Of a DNA stretch of 64,000 nt, positions 16,379 through 31,300 are shown in pieces. Made by a program: the position numbers and the translations under genes. The notes beneath the pieces were generated by a model that saw only the letters and a program-made list of their open reading frames with translations, was not told the origin of the DNA and ran no database searches. The stretch comes from Apostichopus japonicus (lineage: Eukaryota; Echinodermata; Holothuroidea; Aspidochirotida; Stichopodidae). Each line of letters starts with the position of its first letter. The stretch's first letter is position 1. The stretch covers positions 23,632,168 to 23,696,167 of the forward strand of contig NC_092569.1 in assembly GCF_037975245.1 (NCBI RefSeq), read 5' to 3'.

Positions 16379-19300
16379 GTAAGCCTATTTTGAGCTTGTA
16401 TGATATTAACTATTTTACGTTGTTATGTGTTCACAACAAAATCCTTGCATATTCAGTATAATATAGTGTTACCATGATAGCAATCTCCATGTATCCTTTG
16501 GACCTTGTAGAAACTAGTATTTCATTGCGAAACAAATCACGTTATTTTAAGTTGTTGTCTTTCTTAATTGATTAATGATTAATTGATAGGATAGAATACT
16601 TTAGTACACGCTCGTAAGTGTCCTATTGTTAACAACTCACATTCAGTTTATAATGATTTAATATGGTGAACACATAATTATCGAAAATACATCGTTTAGT
16701 TGAAATTGTTAAGTCATATTTGATGTTTTCATAGCAGATTATGTAGACCATCCAATTGATTATACAAAATGTCATATCAAATTAATGAAGTCAAACCTAA
16801 ACTTTGAAAAGTTTGAAATGTTATGGTTATAACTGCCTTTCAATTATTATTCACTTATTATTATTATTCTTGAGTTGGAAGAAATTAATTTTATCAACAT
16901 TAATGAATGACATTGCTCTGTGAATAATATTACTAAGTGCGTTTCCTTACAAACTGTTGCCTAGGCAACCGACGTGTCACTAACATTCATTTGAAAGATA
17001 ACACAGACCATTTCTCAGGTTTGTAAGACCGAACTCTTTTCAAATTTAGGCTAACATTATGTCTAAGCATATAAACACTTTCTTGGAATACCGTTTTGTG
17101 TGTGAAATTGATACATTCTGAAATATGGCGTTGCGGCCATTACATTGTTGTTACACAATCACAATATGAGAGATACTTTGGCATTTAGCGATTAAATATC
17201 AATTTTGCCTAAATGTCCATTGAGGCTGTTCGCTTCATTGACAGAATCCACTCTTAACTATCAAATTATTTATAATTTAGTCTGAACGTTAAAGAAAAAT
17301 CAGAGAGCAGAATTATTCAACCGGAATTCATTCAACATTTAGAATTATATAATAGTTAATTATTTAATTTCATGCAAATTTATGCTATGGCTGATGAAGA
17401 ATCAGATAATTATACGCCACAAATACGTTATAGTCTATGTAATACTAGTACGGAATATATTACAATTAAATAATTACAAAAATGTTTGCTTTGACAGTTT
17501 GATTCTGTCATCATCCTGTAATGAGCCTAACGTTAGGTATATTAACCTGAAATAAAGTCAAAATTACAGCTACCCATTTAATTTAACATAATCTTCTCAT
17601 GTTAAGGCAGTTTTGTAACTCACGAATCTGTTATATCGTGTTATTATTTTGCACTTGATTTTGAGGGCGTTGAACTTTTATCAGGACTGTGGGTATGACT
17701 GAACTTACCGATAAAAATCGTTCATGAATTTGGCAAATATCAAGGGCGTAGGAACCGGAGGGCTGGGGGGGGGGGGGGGCGCCAGCCCCCCCCCCCCCCC
17801 CAGTGAAAAATGTGGAGGGGCGGAAGTATCATTCCGCCCCCCCCCCCGCTTCGCAAGTCTGAAAACCCCTTTTTCATTTCCAAATGAGAGAAAAATCTCA
17901 TTTGGAGCACCAAATTGCATCTAAGGCCAGGTGAAAATACAAAATTAAGTTTTCAAAATGGAGTCGGTGTTGAAGTGTGCTATATTGCACCAAATTGCAT
18001 CTGAGGCTACCTGGAAATGCAAAAAATTCCCCTTAGACTCCTCCCCCAGGCCGACCATTAGTCTTCAGCCCCCCCCCCCACTCAAAAGTACCTTCCTACG
18101 CCACTGGCAAATATACTACTTGATAAGAAGGCGTCCCATGCATGATTGGATTTTAGTATGTACCTCCTTCTGACCCCTTCCCCTTCCGCGTACCTGTTTT
18201 ATTTTTTTACAGGACGCAACTTAGTTCAGAGGTGTAAGAAGCTATCAAAACTTTCAAGGTTATAAGCCAAAATATGAACTTTCTAATCTCACAATATTAA
18301 TTGATATTCACTATTAATTAATATTAATCTTGAAATTAGAATAAAAGGTATACGACGAAAAATGGGATGGAGTAAGGCATACAGGGCAGTGTTGGCAACT
18401 ATGGGAATAAGCTGTTGACAGTTAGGGGTTTCCTGCAAATTAAATTACATAGAATGTCGAAATTTGTACTTTTGGTCAAAAGTTTGGAAAGAAAAAGTCG
18501 AACGTCTTCCAAACGTTGTATTGATTTCTGGTCCATAATTTTGATATTGTTTTTTGCTTTCATTTGTAAACTCGAATTTTACTTGCCAGCTCTCGCTAGA
18601 ATGATGTGCAAGACTTGTGAACAAGGCTGATCAAATTTGGTTCAAACCATAAAGTTAGGTCGTTTAACATTTACTGCTTTACACAACTTCAAACCGCCTA
18701 TTTAAAACAATCGGACTTAGTGTTTTGTTTATGCATCCACTAGTAATTATTTGGGCGGTTAAAATCATACCTCCACCCCTTCCAGTTTTCACCGATGGGG
18801 AGAAGAAGGAATACCCTACCCCCCCCTCCGCTTCTCACCTTTCCCTATATGATCAACGCTCCTGCTCCTTCTTGGCAGGTGGTCCATATTTGATCCACTG
18901 AAAAACCATGTGTTTAGAAAATCATTACTCGAGATAGGAATACACTAGAGATCTTCCCATAGCTTTATTTTGCACATAAGACAGCCTGCATCAATAAACA
19001 ACATTTTTCCGAGGGGGTCACATAGGCCTTTTTTTTTTTGTCTTCAAAGATTTATTTACATTCAAAAAACCGGTCGTTTTGACCTTTTTTTAAAAAAAAA
19101 TTGTGAGAACAGTGAAAACTTTCAAGTCAACTGACCCTATCTGATACAACTAGCTAAGACATACAAGGAATCAAATCAGGAGCCTTCACATGCGTATGTA
19201 GAGAGATGGCTCTATATTTGGGGGAAATATGTCAAAAAATGACGTTTTTCGGTCTAAGTTAGGGCCAAAACACGGACCTATATCCGATAATATTTCTCCA

Positions 19301-22300
19301 GAATGCCTCACCCTACAGAGTAGATTTTAAGCTCCAGAAGCGCCGCACTGAAACGCTATGCTACATAGAAACAATTTAGCAATAGGGCCTCCACTTCGTG
19401 AGTAATCCTTAGCAATTCAACTCGAGCATTTTTATGGAATAGAATTTCGGTCAACCACAGTTGAAACACTTCGTGTAGTTAGGGTCAACGCTATCACTCA
19501 CGTAATTAAAACGGTAACTATTTAGCACATATTATCATGGCTAAATACTAAAAAGAGGCGTTAGACCTTCTTTTTATGGGCAATTTGACCATCCAGCCGT
19601 TGGAGGACGACGACATCGCTGAATCTGAAGAAGATTCTGACGATGAAATCCTGATATGGTAAGCCACACTGTATGTATTGTGTATACATGTACTGTAGTA
19701 GTGCAATAGGTACGCTTGACTACCATTGTATTACATATTCATAAATGCCTAAACCCAACTTTCTGTATACTGGACCAGTCTCGAATGCGATTCGAGACTG
19801 GTCGAGTGTATAGAGAGGAGAATTGCTTCAGGATCGAAATGTTAGACAAATACTGGTTTGTTGCCATGGCAATCATGAAGTCATAATTAAAAGAAATGAA
19901 GACATGGTGTAACGTTGCCATGAGTGCTATATGTTTATGGGCAAAGAAATGTTCCAAATTGCAAAAGGATACTGTACAGTATATACAGCCTACTTGCAAT
20001 TAGTTACAGCAGTAGTACTGTACATGTTTTTACACACACCGAGTCTCAATACACACTGTACGTACTCCTTAAATCATCCAGCTAAATACTTCGAGTAACA
20101 TGAATGACTTAGGCATTAATTTTGAGCTTAATTTTGCGCTAGAGTCAATGTCAGCAACCTTATGGAGGTGCTTCAACGAAGAACCCAAGCGTAAAGCGTC
20201 CAATGTTGACACTATAACTAAGTATACCAGAAGAAACCTTGTCGCTAAGCCCAACAATAACGTAAGCACTACTACTAGCAGTAACGACATGACTGACCAG
20301 GGACTAGGCCTAGCTATCTTTCAGACTCGCAATAACACTGCGGTTACTACAAGTCCAAACCTGTCGAACAATGGGGCTCGGAACCTCTTCAAAAACTGCT
20401 CATTCTCAGGCCCAGTAAACGTTTTTTTGAACGGTTCATCTACCGACCAGGGATAGACGAGTTCTACTCAAAAGAATGTTAGCAACAGGCAACGTTGCTA
20501 GCCTAACTGTTGTAGCGTTTACGGACTTTCCAGACCACACACAACTCAGCATCTGTTTATTGCGCAATTTGACCTGGTAGGTCAAAAAAAGTTTTAAAAT
20601 GTTATCTTTAGAAATTTGTTCATCTGTTCTTATTTAATTGTCTTTTCCCTCCATTTTGTAGTGTTTGAATTGATTAAACTACCAAAATTTAAGAACAAAC
20701 GACACTGCTCCATTCGTATTTTTTCACTCTTAATGTTCATGGGAAGAAAATGCTGTTTTACATGAGGTGACTATTACGTCATTCAGGAAAAAGATCAAGG
20801 GAGGCATTAGGAGAATTAAATACAGATCAGCAAAAATTAGCGAAAAAATGCCGTTTTCTAACATTTGTGAGGGTCATTTATGAATGGGGATAAAAACGAG
20901 GGTACCCGGTCTGATGACGTCATCGAGAAGGGCAGCGAAGGATCGTTCCTACGGAGTAGTGGATTCATCTCGAGGTAATTTAGGATAATTTTAGAGAGTA
21001 AGATTTCCAAATGCGAAAAATACTTGCAACAATGGGAGGAGTGTGGAAAAAGCTTCAAAATGAACCAAAATTTCATCTTCACATACCTGAAAAGTATTCA
21101 TACTCATGAAAAACCTATCTCTACTAAGGTGCAAAATGGTTAGGTTGTCTTCAGTATGGTTGCCACAGTGATAACTAGGAATATTTAGAGGTGCGTCAAT
21201 TACGGGGGTGCGTCAATTACGAAGCCTTCTCGATGACGTCATCATCGGTCTCAAATCAAATTTAAGACTGGTTCCCCTCGTGTTTATCCCCTAAATACAT
21301 GTCAAGTAGTTTGGAGGGAGGGGGAGGGGTATAAGCAGGGTTGGCCGGTTTTTACCGGGTGGTTTTTACCGCCCCGGTAAAAACAAGTTTTTTACCGGTT
21401 TTTACCGGGAGGTTTTTCCCACCTATAAGTGGGAAAAACTGGGAAAAACCAGGAAAAACCTCAAATTATATAGAATTCCTAAAAACTCATGTGGAACTTG
21501 TGGAGGAGCATAGAATCTACAAGAAAATGGCATCTTATGGTAGGGGGTTGGGTTACATCCAAAGAACAGCTATGATCTATAACTTGTGAGTTTACCGATT
21601 AGACTATTATAAATAATTCAAATAAATAATATATTGGATGCTCAAATCAACCAACTTTATTTTCCTATCGAGATGCATAATTCCATTATCTAGAGAATGG
21701 ACTCGTATCAAACTGTTGGTGCCTCCTAGGGCTATGGTTCGTCATATTATACATGCCACATTAATCCGCTCAGATCCAAATGATGATTCACATCCAAGAA
21801 CGATCACTTCATGTCTGCGATAAATTGTACTCTGTTCACACTTCGCACTAGGCACTGTACTATGCTTATATTGCTTATAGGCACTGTACTAAGTGACTGT
21901 TGTGACATCAACTAATTTGAGAATAAGTAACAATTGGAACAGTTACTTGTGTTGTTGATACTCCTACCTCTTCAGTTAGCCTATACACAGGAAGTGCCCA
22001 GTATCACCTCACCTGTCCACCTCAAAGTGTTTAATCACTCATGCATGAAGTTGTATAATAATTGGACCATGTTTGCATCAAGGTAAACAGTTTGGTTGTG
22101 TGAATGGCTCCATAGGGCCATTGTGCGTTTAATACTTTAATTGTGCCCATGTGCCTTACAAAGTTTCAAAGCAGTTTCTATTGAGCCCCCTGGATTGAAG
22201 TTCACCTCAATAGACTGTTGCCTACTGTATTAATGGAATGAACTGTCTGAGCACATAATATTATATTATTATATGGTTCCTTGTCCCTTTGAGGCTTTGG

Positions 22301-25300
22301 ATGCCATGGTTCGCCACTTCGTTCTATCCTCCGCTGTTCATGCCACATAATAGGCCTGAAGAATTTAGGAGGGGTGAATGTCCCAGTGTAGACCTATAAT
22401 GGTTTGGGCAATAGGCAATGCATACTGCTAAAGAGATCGTGACAGAATAACTATACATGTGCAATACGTAAAATACTCTTTTTTCCACAAAAATAGAATA
22501 AGAATGTGATAAAATAGCTCAAAATGAAGCTAAGAAACTCCCATATTCAATAAAATATGCCTGTCATGAAACAATATTGTGCCTACTGATGACCCTGCAT
22601 TTTACAGACAATTAATACTAGTTTTCGAGACGGAGGCGGTTTTTACCGGTATTTACCAGTTTTTCCCGGTTTTTACCTGGTTTTTACCGCTTAGTGGGAA
22701 AAACAGGTTTTTTCCCGGGAAAATGCCAACCCTGGGTATAAGGGGGGAGGGGTTGGCAACCTGGTAGTAGATATGATTGAGGGGAGGGGAATGAACTGGT
22801 TTATTAAGTTTGAATAGGAATTTCAAAAGTCAAAGCAATTTATTTCCCTCTTTTGTGTATTGTTTGTACAAATTTTGTAATTATGCGCATACTAATTAGC
22901 CTTTTATTAGACCCTTGTTCCAGTTACAGCAACAACTGAGGTGCCAAATATGATGTGGATGAACAACAGCCTATACTTATCACTCCAGAAGAGCCCTTGA
23001 CCAGCATGGAGACCATATAACTTTGATATAAACCATAAATTTGGTAGCCTGTAAAATAAATAATTTATTCGCGAATGAAAATTTAACAAAACGTCGAAAA
23101 ATCAGTCATATTTCTCACATTCAAACATCAAATTATATTTTACTTATAAAATAAACATGTCTTGAACTCATTAAACTATCAAAAGTCCAGCAGATTTCAT
23201 CAAAATAATTTCAAATGGGCAAAGGAAAGTACAGTGTATGTATCATAACCTCATTTGCATATTTACATATCTAATTAGCTCAATTATAAAAAAAAAAATG
23301 TAAAAATTAAAACCTCATTTCAATACCTATCTGTCAATACTTGGGTCCCTATTGACAAAAATGAACAGATTTTAAGTAATTACAATGTGTAAATATTTTC
23401 CCCAAGGAACAATGATATGACATGGAAATTGGGAATATGACGTCATTATTGGTGACGAAATCTGACCCATGAGTTTTAGCCGCATTCTAATACATTGAAC
23501 CAGATTCTAAAAGTATACTTCCGATTTTCGTTAAAGAAAACATTCATGGTTACATGCTCAAGGGTGGGCTTTAAGGCGTTTAACTCCAATAACACATAAT
23601 ATATTCAGAAGTTATGTTCTGTTAAATTGATCATTTTGAAGAAAATTGTTATCTTTGGTTATAACTATCCAGACTAATAGTATACTTCAGAAACAAGAGA
23701 ATATATGTCACAGACATATTGAATGAGGATCATTAGTTCTTGTTCTATTATGATAGAACAAAGTTAATGCGTTCACGAAAATCATGTAATACAAAGTTAC
23801 ATATGCGCTGCACTAAAGTACATGATTAGGCCATGCAAAGAAAACGTTTGTAATGAGTGCCAACATGCATGTAGTCATACAGAATGGTACGTATTTTGTG
23901 GTGATTAGTAGATATGTTGTCTAGACTAATTACATAAATTTCTCAAATTTGAACAAAATTCATTCTGACATAGTCTTGGCATTCATACACTCGGCCGACA
24001 AAGAATTATTTTATATAACATCCAATTATCGTATAGCAGCCTACGAGTTGTAAAATTATTCCATCGACGTTTATATTTTTCTTTCTTTCTTTTATATATA
24101 TATATTTAATTTGCCATCGTGATCAGCGGATGATGACTCTGGTGTTCGCGGTTATTTTCGATGCACCCGACCTACACCGGGACCTGCACCTGCACCTGCA
24201 GAAAGTAGGTCTACCGTGAAGGAAGAATCAACCAACACACCAACAGAAGAAGGCGGAGTCACAAACGATGAAGGTAGTGATGTAACGTTCACAGGACAAG
24301 AAGTCGATACTGCAAGTGAACCCACCATCCACACCAAGACAACCCCTGTGCCCATCACCAGCTCAACACAAAGCCCTGTCGACGTGACATCGACCTTGAA
24401 GGAAGAATCAACCAACACACCAACAGAAGAGGTCGGATACACAACTGATGAAGGTAGTGATGTAACGTTCACAGGACAAGATGTCGATACTACAAGTGAA
24501 CCCACCATCGACAGCGAGACAACCCCTGTGGCCATCATCAGCTCAACACAAAGCACTGTCGACATGACATCGACCACCAGCGACCCTAGTACAACTCTAC
24601 CTGCAGGAGTGCAAACTACACAGACGAGCATTAATCAGAGTTGTTCCGTTTCCATGGAGAATATTACTATTTTGGTGAGATAATAATTTATATTTATTAC
24701 TACAAATTGTTCAAAACTGGCAGAAAGATAACAGAACCTAGTATCAGCTTTGCAGCATTTTTACTCAAACTTGGAGACATTTACATCTTAATTAAGCCTA
24801 TTATTTTCATTACATGTTTATGGATAAGAGTCCCCAGTTATTTCACTAAGTATATAGTGATCATAAGCTTCATTGTACCTCATAAAGCATCTGAGTGAGC
24901 TATTGGCATAGATTAACTTTATATCGACAACATGATGCGATTACACTGTGCGACAGCGATACATCTGTAGTTAAGTATTGGAAAATAATACACAGGGTAT
25001 ATATCTACCGATACTCCCCAAATAGAGGTGTGGCACAACTCAATAGTGTTATTGGCATCTACCGGATACGCCCCATCGGTGTGTGGAGTTTGTGGGTCAA
25101 GTCGTTTGTACTTTTCGTAGTTAAAATAGCACGGGTTCCGCTAATTGGAAGACGTTTAACACAAGACATTTGCCCACAGTATGAACTTGAAATTAGCATA
25201 ACGTTGTTGACACTCTTTAGGTTAACACCCATAGAAAGTTTTTTTAATCTATCTAAACCAAATAATTTGGCCAATTGTTTTGTCTGAAAATTGTTAAGTT

Positions 25301-28300
25301 TGTATAAAATGTTAAAATGACAAGATGTGATACGTTGTCATGGCAACATTTTCATAAAATCGTCAAATTGTACATTTGTAAAGAATGAAATGACGAGACG
25401 TGAATACTCGTCAAGTTTAATCATCTGTTATGAAAAATAATGAATTTTCGACATATCATAGATTTAATTTTCTTTTTAAACATTTTTAACTGAACGTTTT
25501 TCTGAGAAATATCACCTTAGGGCAGTTCCGTAAACTAGTAAACCTTTTCACCAAAACTTAAAAAACGTTGAATCATTACATGTAGGGTATCAGATGAAAG
25601 CTAAAACTCTGAAGTTTCATAATATTTAGCTAATTTTCACAGAACACATTGTTTTCAGGCAGATTAAGGTGTGTATTAGTCAACCAAAAAAATCGTGAAT
25701 TTGCTTCAAAAAAATCACCCAAAAACAAAATGCCTATTTTTGCCTGTGTATCTTCAGAGGAATAGATATTCTTAGGTTTGCTGAAGTGATATAATATATA
25801 GATTCAGTTGACAAACAGATAAACTTGCAGGGATTTTCATTTTTCTGAGAATGACTTTTTTTACAAATGTAAATTGTCATGTGTACGTCCGTCACAGAAA
25901 AATCACATTTTTTAAAATTTCATACAGAAGATAGTACCCAGATTTCAAGACATCTACAATTCAATGCACATATTGAGCACTCAATAACTACATAATGTGC
26001 CTTTAATCCCTAGGATTTTATTTTTTCAGAAAATGCTGTGACAGACGTACGTATTTTCGTACGTCCGTCACGTACGTCCGTCACGCGTACGTCCGTCACA
26101 TTATTTTTGTTTAGATAAACAATGTATTTTAACATGTTTATAACTACATTACCTCTGAATTTAATAATCAAACCCATTTAGTCATTTACACAGATATTAG
26201 GTAGATTTGTGGTTGCTTCATTAGCATAAATGTAGTGGTATGCAAACATTGCATACTTCAGTGTCAACTAGCATACATATTTGTGTTATTGGTTAGCACT
26301 TGGCAAGATATCAAAGAAATGGCATGGTATTGAACCACATGGTCAGTATGCTATTGTCTACATTGATATACTTTCATCTAAAAGCCTTGTTCACATTAGA
26401 AAACATACAGAGGGGATCTGATCGAATAATATCCCCTGTTCGAGATCAACATCTTAGTGTAAATACTATCCTACTCAGGGTCAGACCGCGACATGTTGGT
26501 CCCCTGTTCTGGGGGATATCAGTTCCAGAGTGTGAACACACAGGGACCAAGGTGACCGGAGATCAAGGCAAACAAAGTACATAACACCATGCCTGTTCCA
26601 CCCACTATTAGGCAAACTAACCATGGACATATATAGCTACAATCTATTCGTTTGTGTAAAACATTGTTTCTTGTAGTTCTGCCACTCATTCTTCCCTCTG
26701 ACCATGAGGTTTCCTTTCGATATCCAACATACTGTATATATTACACTGTGTTCAACTAGTTTTTGTAAATAATAAATCAGTTTTAGAAGGAAGATTGTCT
26801 GAGAGTCATAAAGAACTGTTATTGCAATTGTTAGTATTTTGTTACCGCTGTAGTATGCATGTTATTGTTTTGATGTAATTTGTTCTACATTTGCTTTAGG
26901 TTCATTACCTTTTGTGGTAGGTTTCAGGTATCATTATGTGGAAGAAAAGTTAATTTTGAACCACATGTGCTCATAGTTTTATGTTGGTGGACAGAGTTAC
27001 CAGATGGTTCTTCCTTAACTTCACAGTGTTTGTGTGTATTACCTTTATACATGTTTCATAGTTGCTATACTAACCAGGGGTGTGCCACTGTATCTCTGTA
27101 TCTTGACATTAGATATTTAAGAACTATTGCCAGTAAATGCTCTCATAGCTATTCAGCAATACTGCTGAATAGCGATTTGTAGTATGCACACCCTGGTTAT
27201 AACACTGACTTCACTTGTTATAACACTGACTTCTTTCTCCCACTTTCACCTCAATTTTGAATCTATATGCAGAAGTTAGTGACACTCATCTTTATTAGAA
27301 ATTTGCCATACACTTTGTGCATTTGTACTTTTGTGAGAGTCACCATACAAATATTGTAACTTCCTCTTCATTGACTCAGAGTGGGAAATCAGAGCTGGAG
27401 CATGAGTTCAAGTGTGAACACTATACTGTAGGAGATTTTGGAAACATATTTGCGGTTAAATAGTCAACACAGGACTAAGAACAGGGGATCCAATGTGAAC
27501 ACTGCCGAAGAGCTCCTGAAGCAATACAACACAATGTATCACACATCTGAAGTTCTGAATTTCTTGTTTGCTGAAATGTGCTGTTATATCATCCATACAG
27601 AAGCTTGCAGTACATGTATTTTAATATAAAAAATTGTCAAGTATATAAACAGGGTGTGAAGAAAAGTGAAAGAAAAATGGTTTGGTGCTCATACCATCTT
27701 AATGTTAATAAAGACCCATCATTCTGACCCACTAGTGAACTTCAACTCTTTAGGGGTCTAACATCTGTATTGTTTGAAATGATGCACACAAAATTTTAAA
27801 TGAACTTACCATTGATGATTTGCATAAAACTTTAAGTGAAATATAGATTTCCAATAGAATAGAAATTTTGTGAGAGGGTATATAAACCTTCTTTTCACTA
27901 TTACTTTTACCTAAGTTGTTCCATTAGCCACAAGTATAATGAGCTGCATTATTGTGTACATCTGTCAACAATGGAAACTCTGGGTGAAGCTCTGTCACAA
28001 ATTAAAATTTTAGGGATACCAAGTAGCACTTTTGTTTGTGACGGACGTACATTTACTATATAATTTCACACGTGTACGTCCGTCACAAAAATTTGTACGT
28101 CCGTCACAGATGAATTTTTGAATATATTGCAGGGAAGTGATAAAGGTTTCAACTGCTTGTTTACTGATATGTGTAGTTAAGAGTCTTCTTCATACCATGT
28201 ATGGTAGTTTTAAATTGCATCCCATCCCAATTCACAGAAATTTTCAAAAGAAAATTACGATCTGAAAAAGTCACTTTCTCTGGGTACGTCCGTCACAGGG

Positions 28301-31300
28301 AGGTTTTTTGAGTATTTTTGTAGTTTATTTAGATGGACAAGGAATGAGACTCCATACAAGAATAGAACAAGGTAGATGTTCCATAAAACCCAAATGAAAA
28401 GTTATCTCCTATATATAGCCATTGAGATATGGATCAACAAACTGTCCGAAATGTACGTCCGACTTTACGGAATTGCCCCTTATTAGAGTAAAGATATTCT
28501 TTATCTTGACGGCACTTTTAAGCTGCCATAGGTCCTTCAAGATATGGGCAACCTGCAAGGTTCCTTGAAGCTCGTAAACATTATACAGTACTGTTTTTAT
28601 ACAGTATATGTGATGAGAAATACTACCATTAGGATTCTGTGTCTTTATTTGATTTATTATACACTGTCCTCCTGAAATAATCAACAAAATTATTTATTAT
28701 AATTTCACGATGAATATTGAAGCCACAATATCCAAAGATATTCCTTCAACTTTTGGAATGGAAATGCGGCATCCGGTTGCTTTCTTTTAGCACCTGTTAT
28801 GTAATAGGGAACTCAGTGTTAAATCGATTGGAACTGACATCGGTGTCCAGGCTGCATTTAAGTAGAAGTTATATTTTCTTTCAATTCCTAAGATAAAATA
28901 TAGTAATAAAAGTGGTTTTAAGTTCTTTTTACCACAATCACTTTGATTTGCATAACGTTACTGACTTCGTATTGGTGATTGATCCATGCATGCCATATAA
29001 TTCAATGATTTTGCCAACTCTCAATTGCTGTTTCGTAATGTCAACATTTAATTTGTATTTCCCTTCAGGATCATGGTTCTTCTGAAGTCAATGAAAATTG
29101 TACAAAGAAGTTTACGTGTACCAATGGCAATACACGAGTGAATGAAGCGTACACTTGCAGCTCTAGTGCAGAATGTGACAAGCGCAACGGTGTACGCAAA
29201 TGCTACTGTGAAAGAGGTTACCAAGGTAACGGGGAGACATGTATGCAGATGACCAACTGCCTGGATTACTTCGAAGCTAACTTCACTGACAATGGTATAT
29301 ATACCATCAAACCAATTAACTGGACTGAGTCGCCCTTTGAGGTCTTCTGTAATATGACTGACGGAGGAGGATGGACGGTAAGTCAAATATGACATCCTAT
29401 AGGATAGACGATATATATTGTATATGTATAGTATGACTGACGGAGGAGGATGGACGGTAAGTCTAGTGTGACATCCTATAGGATAGACGATATATTGTAT
29501 ATGTATAGTATGACTGACGGAGGAGGATGGACGGTAAGTCTAATATGACATCCTATAGTATAGACGATATATAGTATATGTATAATATGACTGATGGACA
29601 GATGGAGGAGGATGGACGGTAAGTCTAGTATGACATCCTATAGGATAGACGATATATTGTATATGTATAGTATGACTGACGGAGGAGGATGGATGGTAAG
29701 TCTAATATGACATCCTATAGTATAGACGATATATAGTATATGTATAATATGACTGATGGACAGATGGAGGAGGATGGACGGTAAGTCTAGTGTGACATCC
29801 TATAGGATAGACGATATATTGTATATGTATAGTATGACTGACGGAGGAGGATGGATGGTAAGTCTAATATGACATCCTATAGTATAGACGATATATAGTA
29901 TATGTATAATATGACTGATGGACAGATGGAGGAGGATGGACGGTAAGTCTAGTATGACATCCTATAGGATAGACGATATATTGTATATGTATAGTATGAC
30001 TGACGGAGGAGGATGGATGGTAAGTCTAATATGACATCCTATAGTATAGACGATATATAGTATATGTATAATATGACTGATGGAGGAGGATGGACGGTAA
30101 GTCTAGTATGACATCCTACAGTATATACGATATAGTGTATATTTATAATATGACTGACGGAGGAGGATGGACGGTAAGTCTAGTATGACATCCTATAGTA
30201 TATACGATATATTGTATATGTATAATATGACTGACGGAGGAGGATAGACGGTTAGTCTAGTATGACATCATAATTATGTTATAGATGATATTTAGTACAC
30301 TTTTGGACGGGAATGATACATGGTAAGTCTATGATGTGTTCCTAATCGATTTACGATATATACGATGTATTACTATTTCACTTAATACATACACGCTTAA
30401 GTCCTACATGATACCCGGGACTTCATAGGCTCTTTGAAGTGCTTCATGACAGGATCCCTAGAAAAACATTTTTTTTTTTTAACTGGGAATCATATTTAAC
30501 CCCTTTCGCAAATAGTGAGTAAATTGAGGGTGTCAACATTCCTGCAGACTAAGGCTTCTATTGCAATCACAGAGAGGTTCGTTAGATTACGAAAGTACGA
30601 AGTGCGCATGCGCCTGTACAGTTATTGTATGGACTCCTTCGCGGGTATCGATCTGTGTTTGTTAACGTTGGAATATAGAATGGGGGTATACAAATGGAAA
30701 GATTACATTAATTTTTACTTAAAAATTGATCTGGGATATAAAAAAATCTATGACGTATCATAATTGATTAAAGTTTCAGTGGTTTCATGTCTAGCAGTAA
30801 GCCATTGCATTGCTTGTAAGAGTCATAGATTCCTCACATTTTTCCGTTATGAACTATAATATTTTATAGCTTTCAAATAATATGTTTTCAGTCAGTTCCA
30901 ACTTAGTATTTGATTTATTCTTGCTTGATCAAACATACAGGTCTTTCAACGTCGTGTTGATGGTTCCGTTGACTTCTATCGTAACTGGACGAGCTATAAA
31001 GAAGGCTTCGGTGAGCTGGACCATGAGTTTTGGTTGGGAAATGATAAGTTGTATTACCTCACCAATCAAGGTGAATATCAAATCCGGATTGATCTGGTGA
31101 ACATGCATGGAGTTCCATACTACGCGAAGTATGACTTGTTCCGCATCAACGATGAAAGTGACAATTACACACTGTCTGGACTGGGAACTTATAATGGAAC
31201 AGCAGGTTCGTTTAAAATAGATTATATTTACAGTCATAACACCGACCAACTTTAACACTGTTCTGGTATTTTGATGACAAACGTATCATGCTTTGTTTAG

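Larger units (their letters stand above)
16379..24126 (+). other. Gene 2 intron 1
   Basis: A 7.7-kb intron with donor GTAAGC and acceptor GTGATCAG. It holds two hAT elements (17741-18106, 21336-22734), a 0.4-kb MITE (about 20884-21291), an unassigned open frame (20100-20456) and otherwise AT-rich sequence with no other supportable feature. Confidence 0.7.

Noticed and set aside
24152-24631. 159-aa minus-strand frame opposite gene 2 exon 2
   Set aside because: It is the shadow of the repetitive Thr-rich coding exon, whose plus-strand frame joins correctly to exons on both sides.
26300-26584. 94-aa frame inside the 2.96-kb element as its transposase
   Set aside because: No DDE or other recognisable motif and no continuation in neighbouring frames.
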